Origin: an uncultured Eubacterium sp.
GTDB lineage: Bacteria > Bacillota > Clostridia > Lachnospirales > Lachnospiraceae
Direction of reading: 5' to 3'
Assembly: GCA_934338065.1 (NCBI GenBank)
Contig: CAKRGX010000004.1
Span: 1 to 64,000, forward strand
DNA length: 64,000 nt
Shown: positions 8,745-18,170 of the stretch, piece after piece
How the letters are laid out: every line of letters starts with the position of its first letter
Numbering within the stretch: position 1 is the stretch's first letter
Notes under the pieces: generated by a model
Database searches by the model: none
What the model was told of the DNA's origin: nothing
What the model saw: only the letters and a program-made list of their open reading frames with translations
Made by a program: the position numbers and the translations under genes

Positions 8745-9401
8745 TCACTCTCCTTTTGCCAGACGGCATATTTCTTCCACAACTTCAGAAATTGTCATAT
8801 CAGAAGAATCCACAAGTGTTGCATCTTCCGCCTGTTTTAATGGAGCTATCTCCCGGCTCATATCCTGCTCGTCTCTGGCAATGATATCTTTTTCTATCTC
8901 ATTTAGATCACATACCTCGCCCTTTTCCTGAAGTTCTTTGCAGCGCCTTCTGGCACGTTCCCGAGAACTGGCAGTCAGATAGACTTTACACTCTGCCTGT
9001 GGCAGAACAACCGTGCCGATATCCCTGCCATCCATAATAACATCATTCTTAGCAGCTATTTCTCTTTGAAGATTCAATAATTTTGTACGAACCGCAGGAT
9101 ACTTTGCAATAACCGATGCTGCTTTTCCTACTTCTTCTCTTCTGATCTCTGATGACACATCTGTGCCATTAAGAAATATATGCTGTTCTCCCTCCTGATA
9201 CTGAATGGATATGTCAATCTTATCACAGTTTTCCGTCACTGCTTCTTCCTTCGCAACATCCATATTTTCATTCATAAAATAGTATGCCATGGTACGAAAC
9301 ATGGCACCTGTGTCAACATATACATAGTTCATTCTTTTCGCCACCAGCTTAGCAATAGAACTCTTTCCTGCTCCTGCCGGGCCATCAATTGCTATATTCA
9401 T
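8745..9401 (-). CDS. cmk: Cytidylate kinase
   Basis: The protein has 218 residues, typical for bacterial CMP/dCMP kinase, and begins MNIAIDGPAGAGKSS with the P-loop. The substrate-region motif MDGRDIGTVVLP is also present. It phosphorylates CMP and dCMP to the diphosphates. The start at 9401 is chosen because GAGGAGGAG lies just upstream; a longer frame from 9458 would overlap the preceding gene. The cmk-ispH-S1 order is a common Firmicute arrangement. Confidence 0.95.
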   Translation of the reverse strand: MNIAIDGPAGAGKSSIAKLVAKRMNYVYVDTGAMFRTMAYYFMNENMDVAKEEAVTENCDKIDISIQYQEGEQHIFLNGTDVSSEIRREEVGKAASVIAKYPAVRTKLLNLQREIAAKNDVIMDGRDIGTVVLPQAECKVYLTASSRERARRRCKELQEKGEVCDLNEIEKDIIARDEQDMSREIAPLKQAEDATLVDSSDMTISEVVEEICRLAKGE

Positions 9402-9415
9402 TGTGTAACTCCTCC

Positions 9416-10657
9416 TCAATCGTTGTATTCCATACCAGCCAGATAACCGGTTGACCACGCAATTTGCAGATTATATCCTCCTGTCAGTGCATCCAGATCC
9501 AAAACCTCTCCCGCAAAATACAGACCGGAAATCAATTTAGATTCCATATTGGATGGGTCAATCTCTGCAACATCTACTCCACCACGTGTAATAATTGCCT
9601 CTTCTATATTCCGAAGCTCTTTCAATGTTACCTTATAATCCTTCATAGTGTCAACTAATTTTAGACGTTTTTCTTTTGTAATATCATGTATTTTTGTTTC
9701 TGGTACAATACCTGCCTGATAGAGAACTTCCGCGATCATACTTTTTGGCAGGAGATGCTGCACGGCATTTTTAATATTACTATTCATCGATTCCGAAAAA
9801 TCATGAAGCACTCTTTTATCCAATTGATCCTGTGTCAAGGCCGGCTTTAAATCAATATGTACCTGCAGGAGTTGTTTTTGAAGTTGATCACCGATCTTGC
9901 TGCTGGCTGATAAAATGAGTGGTCCACTTACTCCATAATGAGTAAACAACAATTCTCCGAAGCCTTCATATAAGGCTTTCTTTTTATTCTCCATCGTTGT
10001 GATCCTGACCTGAACGTTACGAAGCGTTAACCCCTGTAAATTCCTTTTCATATCGTCTGGCGATATAATACCGGTCAATCCTGGACGTATTGCAGTGACA
10101 TTATGTCCTGCCTGGCGCGCAAAACGATATCCATCTCCAGTGGAACCTGTTGACGGATACGAACATCCACCTGTGCACACAATAACTTTATCTGCGGCAA
10201 CTGTTTTTCCATCCGCAAGGACCACACCTGTCACCTGTCTTTCCTTTATTTCTAATTGACGAATTTGTGTATGATAACACAGAGAAATAGTGAGACGCCT
10301 GCACTCACGTTCAAGAACACGTATCACGTCAGAAGATTTATCGGACGCCGGGAACACCCGGCCGCCTCTTTCTACTTTAACAGGCAGTCCCAGCGTTTCA
10401 AAAAAATGTATCGTATCTTCATTAGAAAAAGAATAAAAAGCACTATATAAGAATTTGGGATTACTAACAACATGAGAAAAAAGATCTGATATATCACAAG
10501 CATTGGTGATATTGCATCGTCCCTTGCCTGTAATAAAAAGTTTCTTCCCTAATTTTTCATTTTTGTCAAATAGAATAACCTGATTTCCGCTTCTGGCACT
10601 CTGTATAGCCGCCATAATACCGGCAGCTCCTCCACCGATTACAATTACCTTTTTCAT
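9416..10657 (-). CDS. BaiN/HI0933-family FAD-dependent oxidoreductase
   Basis: The protein has 413 residues from the ATG at 10657, which has GAGG six bases upstream; an ATG at 10669 directly after the previous stop lacks a ribosome site. The N-terminus VIVIGGGAAGIMAA is a Rossmann FAD-binding fold, followed by GKGRCNITN and near the end GLYFAGEVLDLDALTGGYN, both signatures of the HI0933/YhiN family. Some homologues (BaiN) reduce bile-acid intermediates, but most members have no known substrate, so I do not assign one. It sits inside a housekeeping operon 14 bases before cmk. Confidence 0.85.
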   Translation of the reverse strand: MKKVIVIGGGAAGIMAAIQSARSGNQVILFDKNEKLGKKLFITGKGRCNITNACDISDLFSHVVSNPKFLYSAFYSFSNEDTIHFFETLGLPVKVERGGRVFPASDKSSDVIRVLERECRRLTISLCYHTQIRQLEIKERQVTGVVLADGKTVAADKVIVCTGGCSYPSTGSTGDGYRFARQAGHNVTAIRPGLTGIISPDDMKRNLQGLTLRNVQVRITTMENKKKALYEGFGELLFTHYGVSGPLILSASSKIGDQLQKQLLQVHIDLKPALTQDQLDKRVLHDFSESMNSNIKNAVQHLLPKSMIAEVLYQAGIVPETKIHDITKEKRLKLVDTMKDYKVTLKELRNIEEAIITRGGVDVAEIDPSNMESKLISGLYFAGEVLDLDALTGGYNLQIAWSTGYLAGMEYND

Positions 10658-10669
10658 CTGAATCCTCAT

Positions 10670-11167
10670 TTACTCAGAGGCATATACCTCGTTTATTTTT
10701 AAAGAATAGTTGCTGCTTTTGTATGCTTTATTTTCACAACGGAAGACTACTTTTTTGCAGCCATCCAAATTATCCAGCAGACTATTCGCAAAACAATCTA
10801 AAATAAGAGTTTCCATTTTTTTGGAACATCCCGTCAGCGGCTTACTGTTTTTCTTGAAGGAAACGATGATCCGGTCTGATTTCTGCTCCACATGACTCAC
10901 CCGGATCGTATCATCATCCAGACTTTCATTGACCAGAGATGCTAAATATACTGGCGTTACTTTGCCCGGTTTTTTTTTTACCGTTACAGGAACTAAAGTC
11001 ATGGAATCTGAATCTATTGTGTAAATAGACAATGTTTCCATTGTGCTTTTTTGCGTAGGAATCGGAGGTGTCTGCTGTTGAACATTTGTTTTTTCGCAGC
11101 CCGCTGACACCAGCATACAACCAATCAATCCTCCAATCCATAGAAGATTTTTTATACCTTGTCGCAA
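10670..11167 (-). CDS. GerMN-like lipoprotein
   Basis: The protein has 165 residues and starts at a TTG (11167) eight bases after AAGGAG. Residues 1-24 form a lipoprotein signal with lipobox LVSAGC, so it should be anchored outside the membrane. The rest resembles the GerMN domain seen in sporulation and germination lipoproteins: a first strand (LSIYTIDSDSMTLVPV), a helix (VTPVYLASLVNESL) and a final VVFRCENK strand. Similarity is moderate and no catalytic residue is evident. Its stop touches the start region of the flavoprotein gene, so it belongs to the operon. Confidence 0.6.
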   Translation of the reverse strand: MRQGIKNLLWIGGLIGCMLVSAGCEKTNVQQQTPPIPTQKSTMETLSIYTIDSDSMTLVPVTVKKKPGKVTPVYLASLVNESLDDDTIRVSHVEQKSDRIIVSFKKNSKPLTGCSKKMETLILDCFANSLLDNLDGCKKVVFRCENKAYKSSNYSLKINEVYASE

Positions 11168-11172
11168 TCTGA

Positions 11173-11646
11173 TTACTCCTTATCTAAACATTGTATTGCC
11201 AAATCTAAAGCAGCTGCTACAGCCTGACGACGGATTTCATCCCTATTTCCCTTAAATATATATTTTTTAACATTTACGAGTCCATGCAGACAGCAGCCAA
11301 TATATACCAGACCAACCGGCTTGTCATCCGTTCCACCGCCGGGACCTGCAATACCTGTTGTCGACAGCCCGATATCTGCACACGCTTCCTTTGCACACCC
11401 CTGACACATTTGTGCGGCTGTTTGTTCACTAACCGCCCCATATTGTTTCAGGGTTTCATGAGAAACATGTACCATTTTTTCCTTTGCCTCATTTGCGTAA
11501 GTAACATATGCACAGTCAAACACTTCCGAGGCACCACTTACATTAACAATGGATGAAGCTAATAAACCACCTGTACAAGATTCGGCTGTTGTAATCGTAT
11601 AACCTTTGTTTGTCAGTTTCTTGACAAGTTCACTTTCCTTTGACAT
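11173..11646 (-). CDS. pncC: CinA C-terminal domain protein, nicotinamide-nucleotide amidase
   Basis: The protein has 157 residues and consists only of the CinA C-terminal (PncC) domain, with TAESCTGGLLASSI and TGIAGPGGGTDDKPVGLVY. PncC deamidates nicotinamide mononucleotide in NAD recycling. The N-terminal molybdopterin-binding half of full CinA is absent, which is normal for stand-alone PncC. It lies between pgsA and the lipoprotein gene, five bases before the latter; pgsA-cinA neighbourhoods are common in Firmicutes. Confidence 0.88.
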   Translation of the reverse strand: MSKESELVKKLTNKGYTITTAESCTGGLLASSIVNVSGASEVFDCAYVTYANEAKEKMVHVSHETLKQYGAVSEQTAAQMCQGCAKEACADIGLSTTGIAGPGGGTDDKPVGLVYIGCCLHGLVNVKKYIFKGNRDEIRRQAVAAALDLAIQCLDKE

Positions 11647-11673
11647 ATTGGAACATTTCCTTTTCTTAATAAT

Positions 11674-12219
11674 TTATTTAATTTCTTTCATTACATCTCT
11701 GTTTTTATATATATAATCAATCAGTGAAATAACTGTCAATATAAGCGACGCATAGATAAGGATCATATCAATGATCCGAAACCACGGATGAGTAAAGTGC
11801 AGGATCAATACGATAGACATTGCCATCTGCACTCCGGTTTTCACTTTTCCCCAATAACTGGCAGCTATAGTAACACCCTTTTCTGCCGCTATAAGGCGGA
11901 AACCACTGATGATAAATTCACGACTGATAATAACAATTACGATCCATGCCGGCATCTCCGGATTATCCTCCGCCAAAAAGCAGATAAGTGCAGCACACAC
12001 AAGAAGCTTATCTGCCAAAGGATCCATAAATTTACCAAAAGTCGTTACTAAATTATACTTTCTAGCAATATGCCCATCAAAGAAATCGGTTATGCATGCT
12101 CCAATAAATAAAACGGCAGCAATATAATCTGAGTAAGGCAGATTTTTCCACAACATAACCAGGACAAAGAGAGGGATCATAGCCACTCGCAAAATTGTTA
12201 AACGATTTGGTACATTCAT
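11674..12219 (-). CDS. pgsA: CDP-diacylglycerol-glycerol-3-phosphate 3-phosphatidyltransferase
   Basis: The protein has 181 residues with several membrane segments. It carries the CDP-alcohol phosphatidyltransferase signature DFFDGHIARKYNL followed by FGKFMDPLADK, which supplies the metal-binding aspartates. PgsA makes phosphatidylglycerol phosphate, the entry point to phosphatidylglycerol and cardiolipin. The ATG follows the rimO stop directly (TAGATG), with GAGGAGG inside the rimO end as ribosome site. Confidence 0.93.
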   Translation of the reverse strand: MNVPNRLTILRVAMIPLFVLVMLWKNLPYSDYIAAVLFIGACITDFFDGHIARKYNLVTTFGKFMDPLADKLLVCAALICFLAEDNPEMPAWIVIVIISREFIISGFRLIAAEKGVTIAASYWGKVKTGVQMAMSIVLILHFTHPWFRIIDMILIYASLILTVISLIDYIYKNRDVMKEIK

Positions 12220-13557
12220 CTAATCTTCCTCCTCATTGCAAAGCTCTCCTGCCAGATCATATCCTCTTGCATCGGTAACTAATAGCGTAAGCATTGTACC
12301 AGATATAATCTCATAAGGCGCCGTAAAGAAAATACAGCCATCAATATCCGGCGCATCGCGATATGTCCTGCCAATATATACATCATCCTCTGGAAGATAT
12401 CCATCTACTATAACGCGAATTTTTCTGCCGACCATGGATTCATTCTGTTTAAAAATAACATTCTGCTCTGTCTCCATGATCTCATCTGCCCATCTATGCT
12501 TTATTTCTTCATCCAACTGATCTGGCATGGATGCAGCTGGCGTTCCTTCTTCCGGCGAATAAGGAAATACGCCAAGACGGTCAAATTGATAATCTTTTAC
12601 AAATTCTACACACTCCTGATGCATTTCTTCTGTTTCTCCCGGGAATCCGCTGATCAGCGTTGTACGAAGCGTTATATCAGGAATCCGGGTTCTGATCTTA
12701 TTCAATGTATCAATCAGTTCCTGTTTTTTTGTTCTTCTTCCCATTCTTTTAAGGATATCATCATTGCAATGCTGAATCGGCAGATCAAGATAATGACAGA
12801 TTTTAGGTTCTTCCTTCATTACAGATAACAGTTCCTCTGTAATTTCTTCCGGATAACAATACAATACACGGATCCATTCAATTCCATCAATCCGGCACAG
12901 TGCCTTAAGAAGCGCAGGCAGCCTTTTTTCTCCATACAGATCCATTCCATACACGGTCGTCTCCTGAGCGATCACAATCAGCTCTTTTGTTCCGCTTTCT
13001 GCCAGCATTTCTGCCTCTTTCAGCAAATCTTCCATTGGCACGCTGCGGTAATTACCTCGAAGATAAGGAATAATACAATATGTGCATCGTTTACTGCACC
13101 CTTCTGCAATCTTCAGATAAGAACGATACGAAGAATTTGTTTGTAAACGGTCCGTCAGTTTATTCGGCAGATAATCCAGTTCTGCCATACGACACTGTTT
13201 ATTTCCTTCCAGTGTGTTTTGCACAACATCAAAAATCTGGTCATAGGCAGTTGTCCCAACAACTGCATCAACTTCAGGAATCTCGGTCTGAATATCTTCT
13301 GCATAACGCTGGGCAAGACAGCCTGACATAATAAGTGAAATACATTTTCCATTTTTTTTATATTCTGCCATTTCCAAAATTGTTTCAATGCTTTCTTCTT
13401 TGGCATCCTGTATAAAACCACATGTATTGACAATGATAATCTCAGCTTCATCAGGTTCATCCGTAATTTCTATCTGATGTGCCGCCAGCAAAGCCAGCAT
13501 CTTTTCACTATCTACAAGATTCTTGTCACAGCCTAACGATACAAAAAATAACTTCAT
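12220..13557 (-). CDS. rimO: Ribosomal protein S12 methylthiotransferase
   Basis: The protein has 445 residues. An N-terminal MTTase domain ([18 protein letters not shown]) is followed by a radical-SAM domain with [19 protein letters not shown], holding the CX3CX2C cluster, and a C-terminal TRAM domain. RimO methylthiolates an aspartate of ribosomal protein S12; the LGCDKN start separates it from MiaB. The start at 13557 overlaps the folD stop as ATGA; a longer frame from 13587 is less likely. Confidence 0.94.
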   Translation of the reverse strand: MKLFFVSLGCDKNLVDSEKMLALLAAHQIEITDEPDEAEIIIVNTCGFIQDAKEESIETILEMAEYKKNGKCISLIMSGCLAQRYAEDIQTEIPEVDAVVGTTAYDQIFDVVQNTLEGNKQCRMAELDYLPNKLTDRLQTNSSYRSYLKIAEGCSKRCTYCIIPYLRGNYRSVPMEDLLKEAEMLAESGTKELIVIAQETTVYGMDLYGEKRLPALLKALCRIDGIEWIRVLYCYPEEITEELLSVMKEEPKICHYLDLPIQHCNDDILKRMGRRTKKQELIDTLNKIRTRIPDITLRTTLISGFPGETEEMHQECVEFVKDYQFDRLGVFPYSPEEGTPAASMPDQLDEEIKHRWADEIMETEQNVIFKQNESMVGRKIRVIVDGYLPEDDVYIGRTYRDAPDIDGCIFFTAPYEIISGTMLTLLVTDARGYDLAGELCNEEED

Positions 13558-14393
13558 GCTTCCTGAATTCCTTTCGCTTCTACACAATTATTCATTAACA
13601 TTGCAATTGTCATAGGACCTACCCCACCAGGGACCGGCGTAATAGCAGAAGCTAATGGCTCAACCGAATCAAAATCAACGTCTCCACATAATTTATTATT
13701 TTCATTCCGATGGATACCAACATCAACAACAACCGCACCTGGTTTAACGTACTCAGCTGTAATAAACTTAGGCTTGCCAATAGCTACTATAAGAATATCA
13801 GCTCTCCTTGTTACCTCCTGCAGATTTTTTGTTCTGCTGTGGCATACCGTTACCGTTGCATTTTCCCGCAGCATAAGAAGAGCCATTGGTTTGCCAACAA
13901 TATTACTGCGGCCAACGATAACACATTCTTTACCTTCTATTTCCACACCGCTTCGTTTTAACAACTGAACAATCCCAGCAGGGGTACATGATACAAAACC
14001 AGGCTGTCCAATGCTCAAAGCACCTACGCTCTGCGGATGAAATCCGTCTACATCTTTTTTTGGCGAAATTGTCTGTATTACTTTGTCTTCGTTAATATGC
14101 TCTGGCAATGGAAGCTGTACTAAAATTCCATGAACATTTTCATCCTGGTTCAGTTTTTTTACAAGATCCAATAATTCTTCCTCTGTCGTCTCTTCCGGAA
14201 GTTCATAAGAAAGAGAGTGAATTCCAATATATTCACAGGCTTTCTTTTTATTTCCAACATACACGGTAGATGCCGGATCTTTGCCAACCTGAATCACTGC
14301 CAATGTAACGTCCAGTTTTTCTTTTCTTACCCGTTCCCTGGATTCCTCTTTCACCAAAGCTGCAATCTCTTTTCCGTCAATAATGTTCGCCAT
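13554..14393 (-). CDS. folD: Bifunctional methylenetetrahydrofolate dehydrogenase / methenyl-THF cyclohydrolase
   Basis: The protein has 279 residues, the normal FolD length. The catalytic lysine region [14 protein letters not shown], the substrate loop [10 protein letters not shown], the NADP-binding [12 protein letters not shown] and the C-terminal [11 protein letters not shown] motif are all present. It interconverts methylene-, methenyl- and 10-formyl-tetrahydrofolate. AAGGAG precedes the ATG. It is the second gene of the operon, 14 bases after the alarmone synthetase, and overlaps rimO by four bases. Confidence 0.96.
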   Translation of the reverse strand: MANIIDGKEIAALVKEESRERVRKEKLDVTLAVIQVGKDPASTVYVGNKKKACEYIGIHSLSYELPEETTEEELLDLVKKLNQDENVHGILVQLPLPEHINEDKVIQTISPKKDVDGFHPQSVGALSIGQPGFVSCTPAGIVQLLKRSGVEIEGKECVIVGRSNIVGKPMALLMLRENATVTVCHSRTKNLQEVTRRADILIVAIGKPKFITAEYVKPGAVVVDVGIHRNENNKLCGDVDFDSVEPLASAITPVPGGVGPMTIAMLMNNCVEAKGIQEA

Positions 14394-14407
14394 GTCTAGT
14401 CTCCTTA

Positions 14408-15088
14408 TTAATCTATTTCTACAATATTTTCACGGATCGCCTGCATATGATAATCGGTACGATTGATCACATCCGCACATGCCCGTAACTCATATACGAT
14501 ATTTTCAGCATCTTTTATATCTTTCTTATACTTTAACTGGTGCTCCAGACTCGCCCAGAAGTCCATGGCAATCGTACGGATCTGAACTTCTACCCGCATC
14601 TGCTCTTTGTGATCCGAAAAAAATACCGGCACCTCAATAATAAGATGATAACTGCGGTATCCGTTCATTTTAGGATTTTTGATATAATCCTTTGTTTTAA
14701 TAACCCGAACATCATCCTGTACAAGAAGCATATCTGCCACTTTATAAATATCATCAATAAAAGCACAGATAACGCGCACACCAGCAACATCATTTAAATT
14801 TTCACGAATCGCTTCTATCGTTAAAGGCAGTCCCTTCTTCTTTAACTTAGTCGCGATACTGTCCGGTCTTTTAATGCGGGTCTTAATAAATTCAATCGGA
14901 TTACGCTTACTTGTTATAGATAGTTCGTCATTTAATACCTGTAATTTAGTTTTTACTTCCTTAATTGCACAACTATACATCATCATCATTTTGTCAAATT
15001 CAAGACTATCTCCCTCAAATACATTATGCTTGTCTTTAGGAAGCTCCGGATGACTCACGTAGGAAGTATGTAATTCCTGATCCAACAT
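14408..15088 (-). CDS. Small alarmone synthetase (RelA/SpoT synthetase domain only)
   Basis: The protein has 226 residues from the ATG at 15088, which follows GGAGAGGAAAC; an upstream ATG at 15115 has no ribosome site. It contains only the (p)ppGpp synthetase fold, with [15 protein letters not shown], the [13 protein letters not shown] metal-binding strand and the [11 protein letters not shown] segment. No HD hydrolase or ACT regulatory domain is present, matching RelQ/RelP-type enzymes that make ppGpp from ATP and GDP/GTP. It is the first gene behind the operon promoter, so alarmone, folate, lipid and isoprenoid genes share a transcript. Confidence 0.88.
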   Translation of the reverse strand: MLDQELHTSYVSHPELPKDKHNVFEGDSLEFDKMMMMYSCAIKEVKTKLQVLNDELSITSKRNPIEFIKTRIKRPDSIATKLKKKGLPLTIEAIRENLNDVAGVRVICAFIDDIYKVADMLLVQDDVRVIKTKDYIKNPKMNGYRSYHLIIEVPVFFSDHKEQMRVEVQIRTIAMDFWASLEHQLKYKKDIKDAENIVYELRACADVINRTDYHMQAIRENIVEID

Positions 15089-15130
15089 AGTTTCCTCTCC
15101 TGTCTGTAAACCCATAAGAATCTAATTTAT

Positions 15131-15158
15131 ATTATATGAGAAATAGGAACAAAGTCAA
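15131..15158 (-). promoter_or_regulatory. Promoter of the relQ-cheR operon
   Basis: On the minus strand TTGACT (15153-15158), a 16-base spacer and TATAAT (15131-15136) precede the alarmone synthetase gene by about 43 bases. No other convincing promoter was seen before the terminator at 5950, so it probably drives all eleven genes. Confidence 0.75.
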
Positions 15159-15267
15159 GTACACGGGATTATAATTTTGCAAAATCCTTTTCTTTTATAG
15201 AAAAATCTGCTACAATAATATCTGACCAATTATATTATACATAGATTCAACCAAGGAGGTACAGATT

Positions 15268-16245
15268 ATGGAGAAGAAAAAGGGGTCCCTTCTCTCATTT
15301 CGCCCTGACATCAAAGTTGTTGATGCAACACTTCGTGATGGCGGATTAGTGAATAATTTCCGCTTTACGGAGGATTTTGTAAAAGATTTATATGCCGCAA
15401 ATGTTGCTGCTGGCGTTGATTATATGGAATTTGGATATAAAGCTTCCAAAGATATTTTTGACGAAAAGGAATTTGGTCCCTGGAAGTTCTGCGAAGAAGA
15501 AGATATCCGCCATATTGTCGGAGAAAATAATACCGGTATGAAAATTGCTGTTATGGCAGATGTCGGCCGCTGTAATTACAAACGGGACATCATTCCAAAA
15601 AACGAAAGTGTGATTGACCTGGTGCGCGTTGCCACTTATATCAACACAATCCCAGCAGCTCTGGAAATGGTTGAATATTGTAAAAAACTGGGTTATGAAG
15701 CTACCATCAATATCATGGCTATTTCAAATGCAAAAGAATCTGAGATCAAAGAAGCCTTAGAATTGATTGAAAAGAGTAATGTCGATGGAATTTATATCGT
15801 AGACAGCTATGGCTCTCTCTACATGGAACAGGTAGAAGAACTCACCGATACTTATCTGTGTATGGCAGAAGCAAGCGGAAAATTTGTTGGCATCCATGCC
15901 CACAATAATCAACAGTTAGCATTTGCCAATACGATAGCTGCACTGACACGTGGTGTCAGCTACCTGGATTCTACCGTGGGCGGTATGGGACGCGGTGCCG
16001 GCAACTGTTCATCGGAACAGCTTTTAGGTTTTCTGAAAAATCCTAAATATGATATTATCCCTATCTTGAAATTTATTGAGAAACATCTGGATCCATTAAA
16101 AGAATCCGGTGTTGTGTGGGGATATAATATTCCATACCTGCTGACAGGACAGATGAATCGTCACCCACGCTCTGCCATTGCAGCTACCACTGAGGGAAGA
16201 AAAGATTATTTGAATTTTTATCTCGAATTAGGTGACAAAGACTGA
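15268..16245 (+). CDS. DRE-TIM aldolase-like protein (HMGL family), substrate unknown
   Basis: The protein has 325 residues; AAGGAGG lies nine bases before the ATG. It is a TIM-barrel of the pyruvate-carboxyltransferase/HMGL-like superfamily: VDATLRDGGLVNNF is the DRE motif and GIHAHNNQQLAF has the metal-binding HxH. Homologues are usually called 4-hydroxy-2-oxovalerate aldolase-like, but the acetaldehyde dehydrogenase partner is absent, so that reaction is not supported. It stands alone on the plus strand with its own terminator, diverging from the alarmone operon. It may be a carbon-chain lyase or synthase of unknown substrate. Confidence 0.75.
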   Translation: MEKKKGSLLSFRPDIKVVDATLRDGGLVNNFRFTEDFVKDLYAANVAAGVDYMEFGYKASKDIFDEKEFGPWKFCEEEDIRHIVGENNTGMKIAVMADVGRCNYKRDIIPKNESVIDLVRVATYINTIPAALEMVEYCKKLGYEATINIMAISNAKESEIKEALELIEKSNVDGIYIVDSYGSLYMEQVEELTDTYLCMAEASGKFVGIHAHNNQQLAFANTIAALTRGVSYLDSTVGGMGRGAGNCSSEQLLGFLKNPKYDIIPILKFIEKHLDPLKESGVVWGYNIPYLLTGQMNRHPRSAIAATTEGRKDYLNFYLELGDKD

Positions 16246-16256
16246 TCACCTGTTCA

Positions 16257-16299
16257 TAAAAAAAAGCCTCGTGAAGATTATTTCACGAAGCTTTTTTTT
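16257..16299. terminator. Bidirectional intrinsic terminator
   Basis: A stem of AAAAAGC / TCGTGAA with TTCACGA / GCTTTTT, with one mismatch, encloses a short AT-rich loop. It has A and T runs on both sides, so it can end both the aldolase-like gene (plus) and the lipoprotein gene (minus), whose stop touches it. Confidence 0.85.
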
Positions 16300-16663
16300 A
16301 CTGATGTGCGCCTGCAATATGACTTTCTACATTTTTTCTGGCTTCCAGAAGATTATTTTCCAGACGGTTCAATTCACTAAGTGCCTGTTTTCCATCTTTT
16401 TCTGTAGCATCTTTTAGCTTTGCTTTCACCTTTCCTGACATATTCATAAGCTGCTGTTTCATGTCTTTAAAGCTTTGATCTACCTCAATACTATGATCAT
16501 TCACTTTTTTCTCAACATCCGAATACAACGCCAACACCTGATCTGTTTTTTTACTCACGGCATCTCTCGTCTGATCTGTAATGGCATCTGAACTGCACCC
16601 GGTCAGGACAAAGCACACTAGTAACAACAGAACGATTCTTTTCCTGTTTTTCAATACGCTCAT
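16298..16663 (-). CDS. Small lipoprotein, unknown function
   Basis: The protein has 121 residues from the ATG at 16663, which overlaps the cysS stop as ATGA and follows AAGGAAAGG. The signal peptide ends in the lipobox VLTGC, then Ser-Ser. The mature part is polar, Lys/Glu-rich and almost entirely helical (for example QALSELNRLENNLLEARKNV), so a coiled coil outside the membrane is likely. I do not recognise a family. Tight coupling to cysS probably reflects shared transcription only. Confidence 0.7.
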   Translation of the reverse strand: MSVLKNRKRIVLLLLVCFVLTGCSSDAITDQTRDAVSKKTDQVLALYSDVEKKVNDHSIEVDQSFKDMKQQLMNMSGKVKAKLKDATEKDGKQALSELNRLENNLLEARKNVESHIAGAHQ

Positions 16664-18087
16664 TCCTTTCCTTCGATACTCCATATTGTCCCCTCCCTGG
16701 TATCTTTCAATAAAATTCCCTTATCCGCAAGTTCCTCACGTATCGCATCTGCCAAAGCAAAATCCTTCGCCTTTTTCGCTGCCTTTCTCTCTTCAATCTT
16801 CTTTTCTACATAAGAAGCAAGTTCTTCATCTACAACATCTTCCTCTTTCTCCCATGCCCTTGTAAGCTGGAGGGAAAGTACTTCATCGTAGCGGATTACC
16901 AAAGCTCTCTTTGTTGCATCATTCATATCTGATTTCAGCATATCATATAAAACGGTAATAGCTGAACTGGTATTAATATCATTACCCATCGCATCCGCAA
17001 ATTTCTTTTCATATTCTTTAAAAACAGAATAATCTATCGTTCCATCTCCAGATAAATTTGAGATTCTCCTGATCAGCTTATCATACGCCGTGACTACATT
17101 ATCCATTGCATCCCACGAAAATTCAAGTGGCTTCCGATAATGAGAAAGCAGACAGAACATACGATAAACCATAGGATCATATCCTTTTTCCTCCAACAGG
17201 GAAACTGTCAGAAACTCTCCTTTTGATTTACTCATCTTCCCATTCTTCGTATTCAGATGATTAACATGAAACCAGTAGTTACACCACTTATGTCCGATAT
17301 AAGCTTCACTCTGTGCGATTTCATTTGTATGATGTGGGAAAATATTATCCACACCTCCACAATGGATATCCATATATTCTCCCAAATGTTTCATACTGAT
17401 GCAGGAACATTCAATATGCCATCCCGGATAACCGACACCCCACGGACTGTCCCATTTTAATTCCTGATTATCAAACTTTGACTTTGTAAACCACAAAACA
17501 AAATCGGTTTTATTTCTTTTATTCGTATCCTCTTCCACATCATCACGCACGCCCACCTGCAGGTCTTCTTCGTTCTGGGAAGATAAAACATAATAATTAT
17601 CCAGCCTGGATGTATCAAAATACACGTTATCACCAGAAATATAGGCATATCCTTTTTCCAAAAGCACTTCTATCATATGAATAAAATTATCAATACAGTT
17701 CGTTGCCGGCTCTACAACATCCGGCCTCTTGATGCAGAGTTTATTGCAATCTTCCATAAAAGCATCGGTATAAAACTTTGCAATATCCATAACGGATTTG
17801 TTCTCACGCTTCGCACCTTTGAGCATCTTATCTTCTCCGGTATCACCATCACTGCTTAAATGTCCGACATCTGTTATATTCATAACACGCTTAACATCAT
17901 AACCAACATAACGCAGATGTTTTTCTAATACGTCTTCCATAATATAACTTCGAAGATTTCCGATATGGGCAAAATGATACACCGTAGGTCCACAAGTATA
18001 CATAGCAACTTTTCCTGCCTCATTTGGCACAAACTCTTCTATCTTCTTACTCAATGTATTATATAGATACGTTTTCGAATCCAACAT
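16660..18087 (-). CDS. cysS: Cysteinyl-tRNA synthetase
   Basis: The protein has 475 residues, as expected for bacterial CysRS. The class I HIGH-type motif appears as FAHIGNLRS, with the preceding zinc-ligand cysteine in MYTCGPTVYH, and the KMSKS loop as NGKMSKSKGEF. It charges tRNA-Cys. GAGAGAGG precedes the ATG. It follows the terminator of the ABC exporter operon, and its promoter appears to be part of that terminator. The leader is only about 30 bases, so there is no room for a T-box. Confidence 0.96.
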   Translation of the reverse strand: MLDSKTYLYNTLSKKIEEFVPNEAGKVAMYTCGPTVYHFAHIGNLRSYIMEDVLEKHLRYVGYDVKRVMNITDVGHLSSDGDTGEDKMLKGAKRENKSVMDIAKFYTDAFMEDCNKLCIKRPDVVEPATNCIDNFIHMIEVLLEKGYAYISGDNVYFDTSRLDNYYVLSSQNEEDLQVGVRDDVEEDTNKRNKTDFVLWFTKSKFDNQELKWDSPWGVGYPGWHIECSCISMKHLGEYMDIHCGGVDNIFPHHTNEIAQSEAYIGHKWCNYWFHVNHLNTKNGKMSKSKGEFLTVSLLEEKGYDPMVYRMFCLLSHYRKPLEFSWDAMDNVVTAYDKLIRRISNLSGDGTIDYSVFKEYEKKFADAMGNDINTSSAITVLYDMLKSDMNDATKRALVIRYDEVLSLQLTRAWEKEEDVVDEELASYVEKKIEERKAAKKAKDFALADAIREELADKGILLKDTREGTIWSIEGKE

Positions 18088-18122
18088 AGGAAATAACCTC
18101 TCTCTCTTTTATCATCTTCTCC

Positions 18123-18151
18123 ATTATAAAAAGCACCCGAAGATTTTTCAA
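18123..18151 (-). promoter_or_regulatory. cysS promoter embedded in upstream terminator
   Basis: On the minus strand TTGAAA (18146-18151), a 17-base spacer and TATAAT (18123-18128) precede cysS. The -35 box and spacer are made of the loop side and descending stem of the terminator hairpin, and the -10 box begins in its T run. Confidence 0.65.
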
Positions 18152-18164
18152 GTGCTTTTTACTA
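18124..18164 (-). terminator. Intrinsic terminator of the Gld-type ABC operon
   Basis: The minus strand folds AAAAAGCACTTGAA onto TTCGGGTGCTTTTT (two G-U pairs) around a short loop, ending in a T run. It lies just after the stop of the DUF4340 gene. Confidence 0.8.
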
Positions 18165-18170
18165 ATCTTA

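Noticed and set aside
18088-18122. T-box leader for cysS
   Set aside because: The leader is only about 30 bases; a T-box needs far more.
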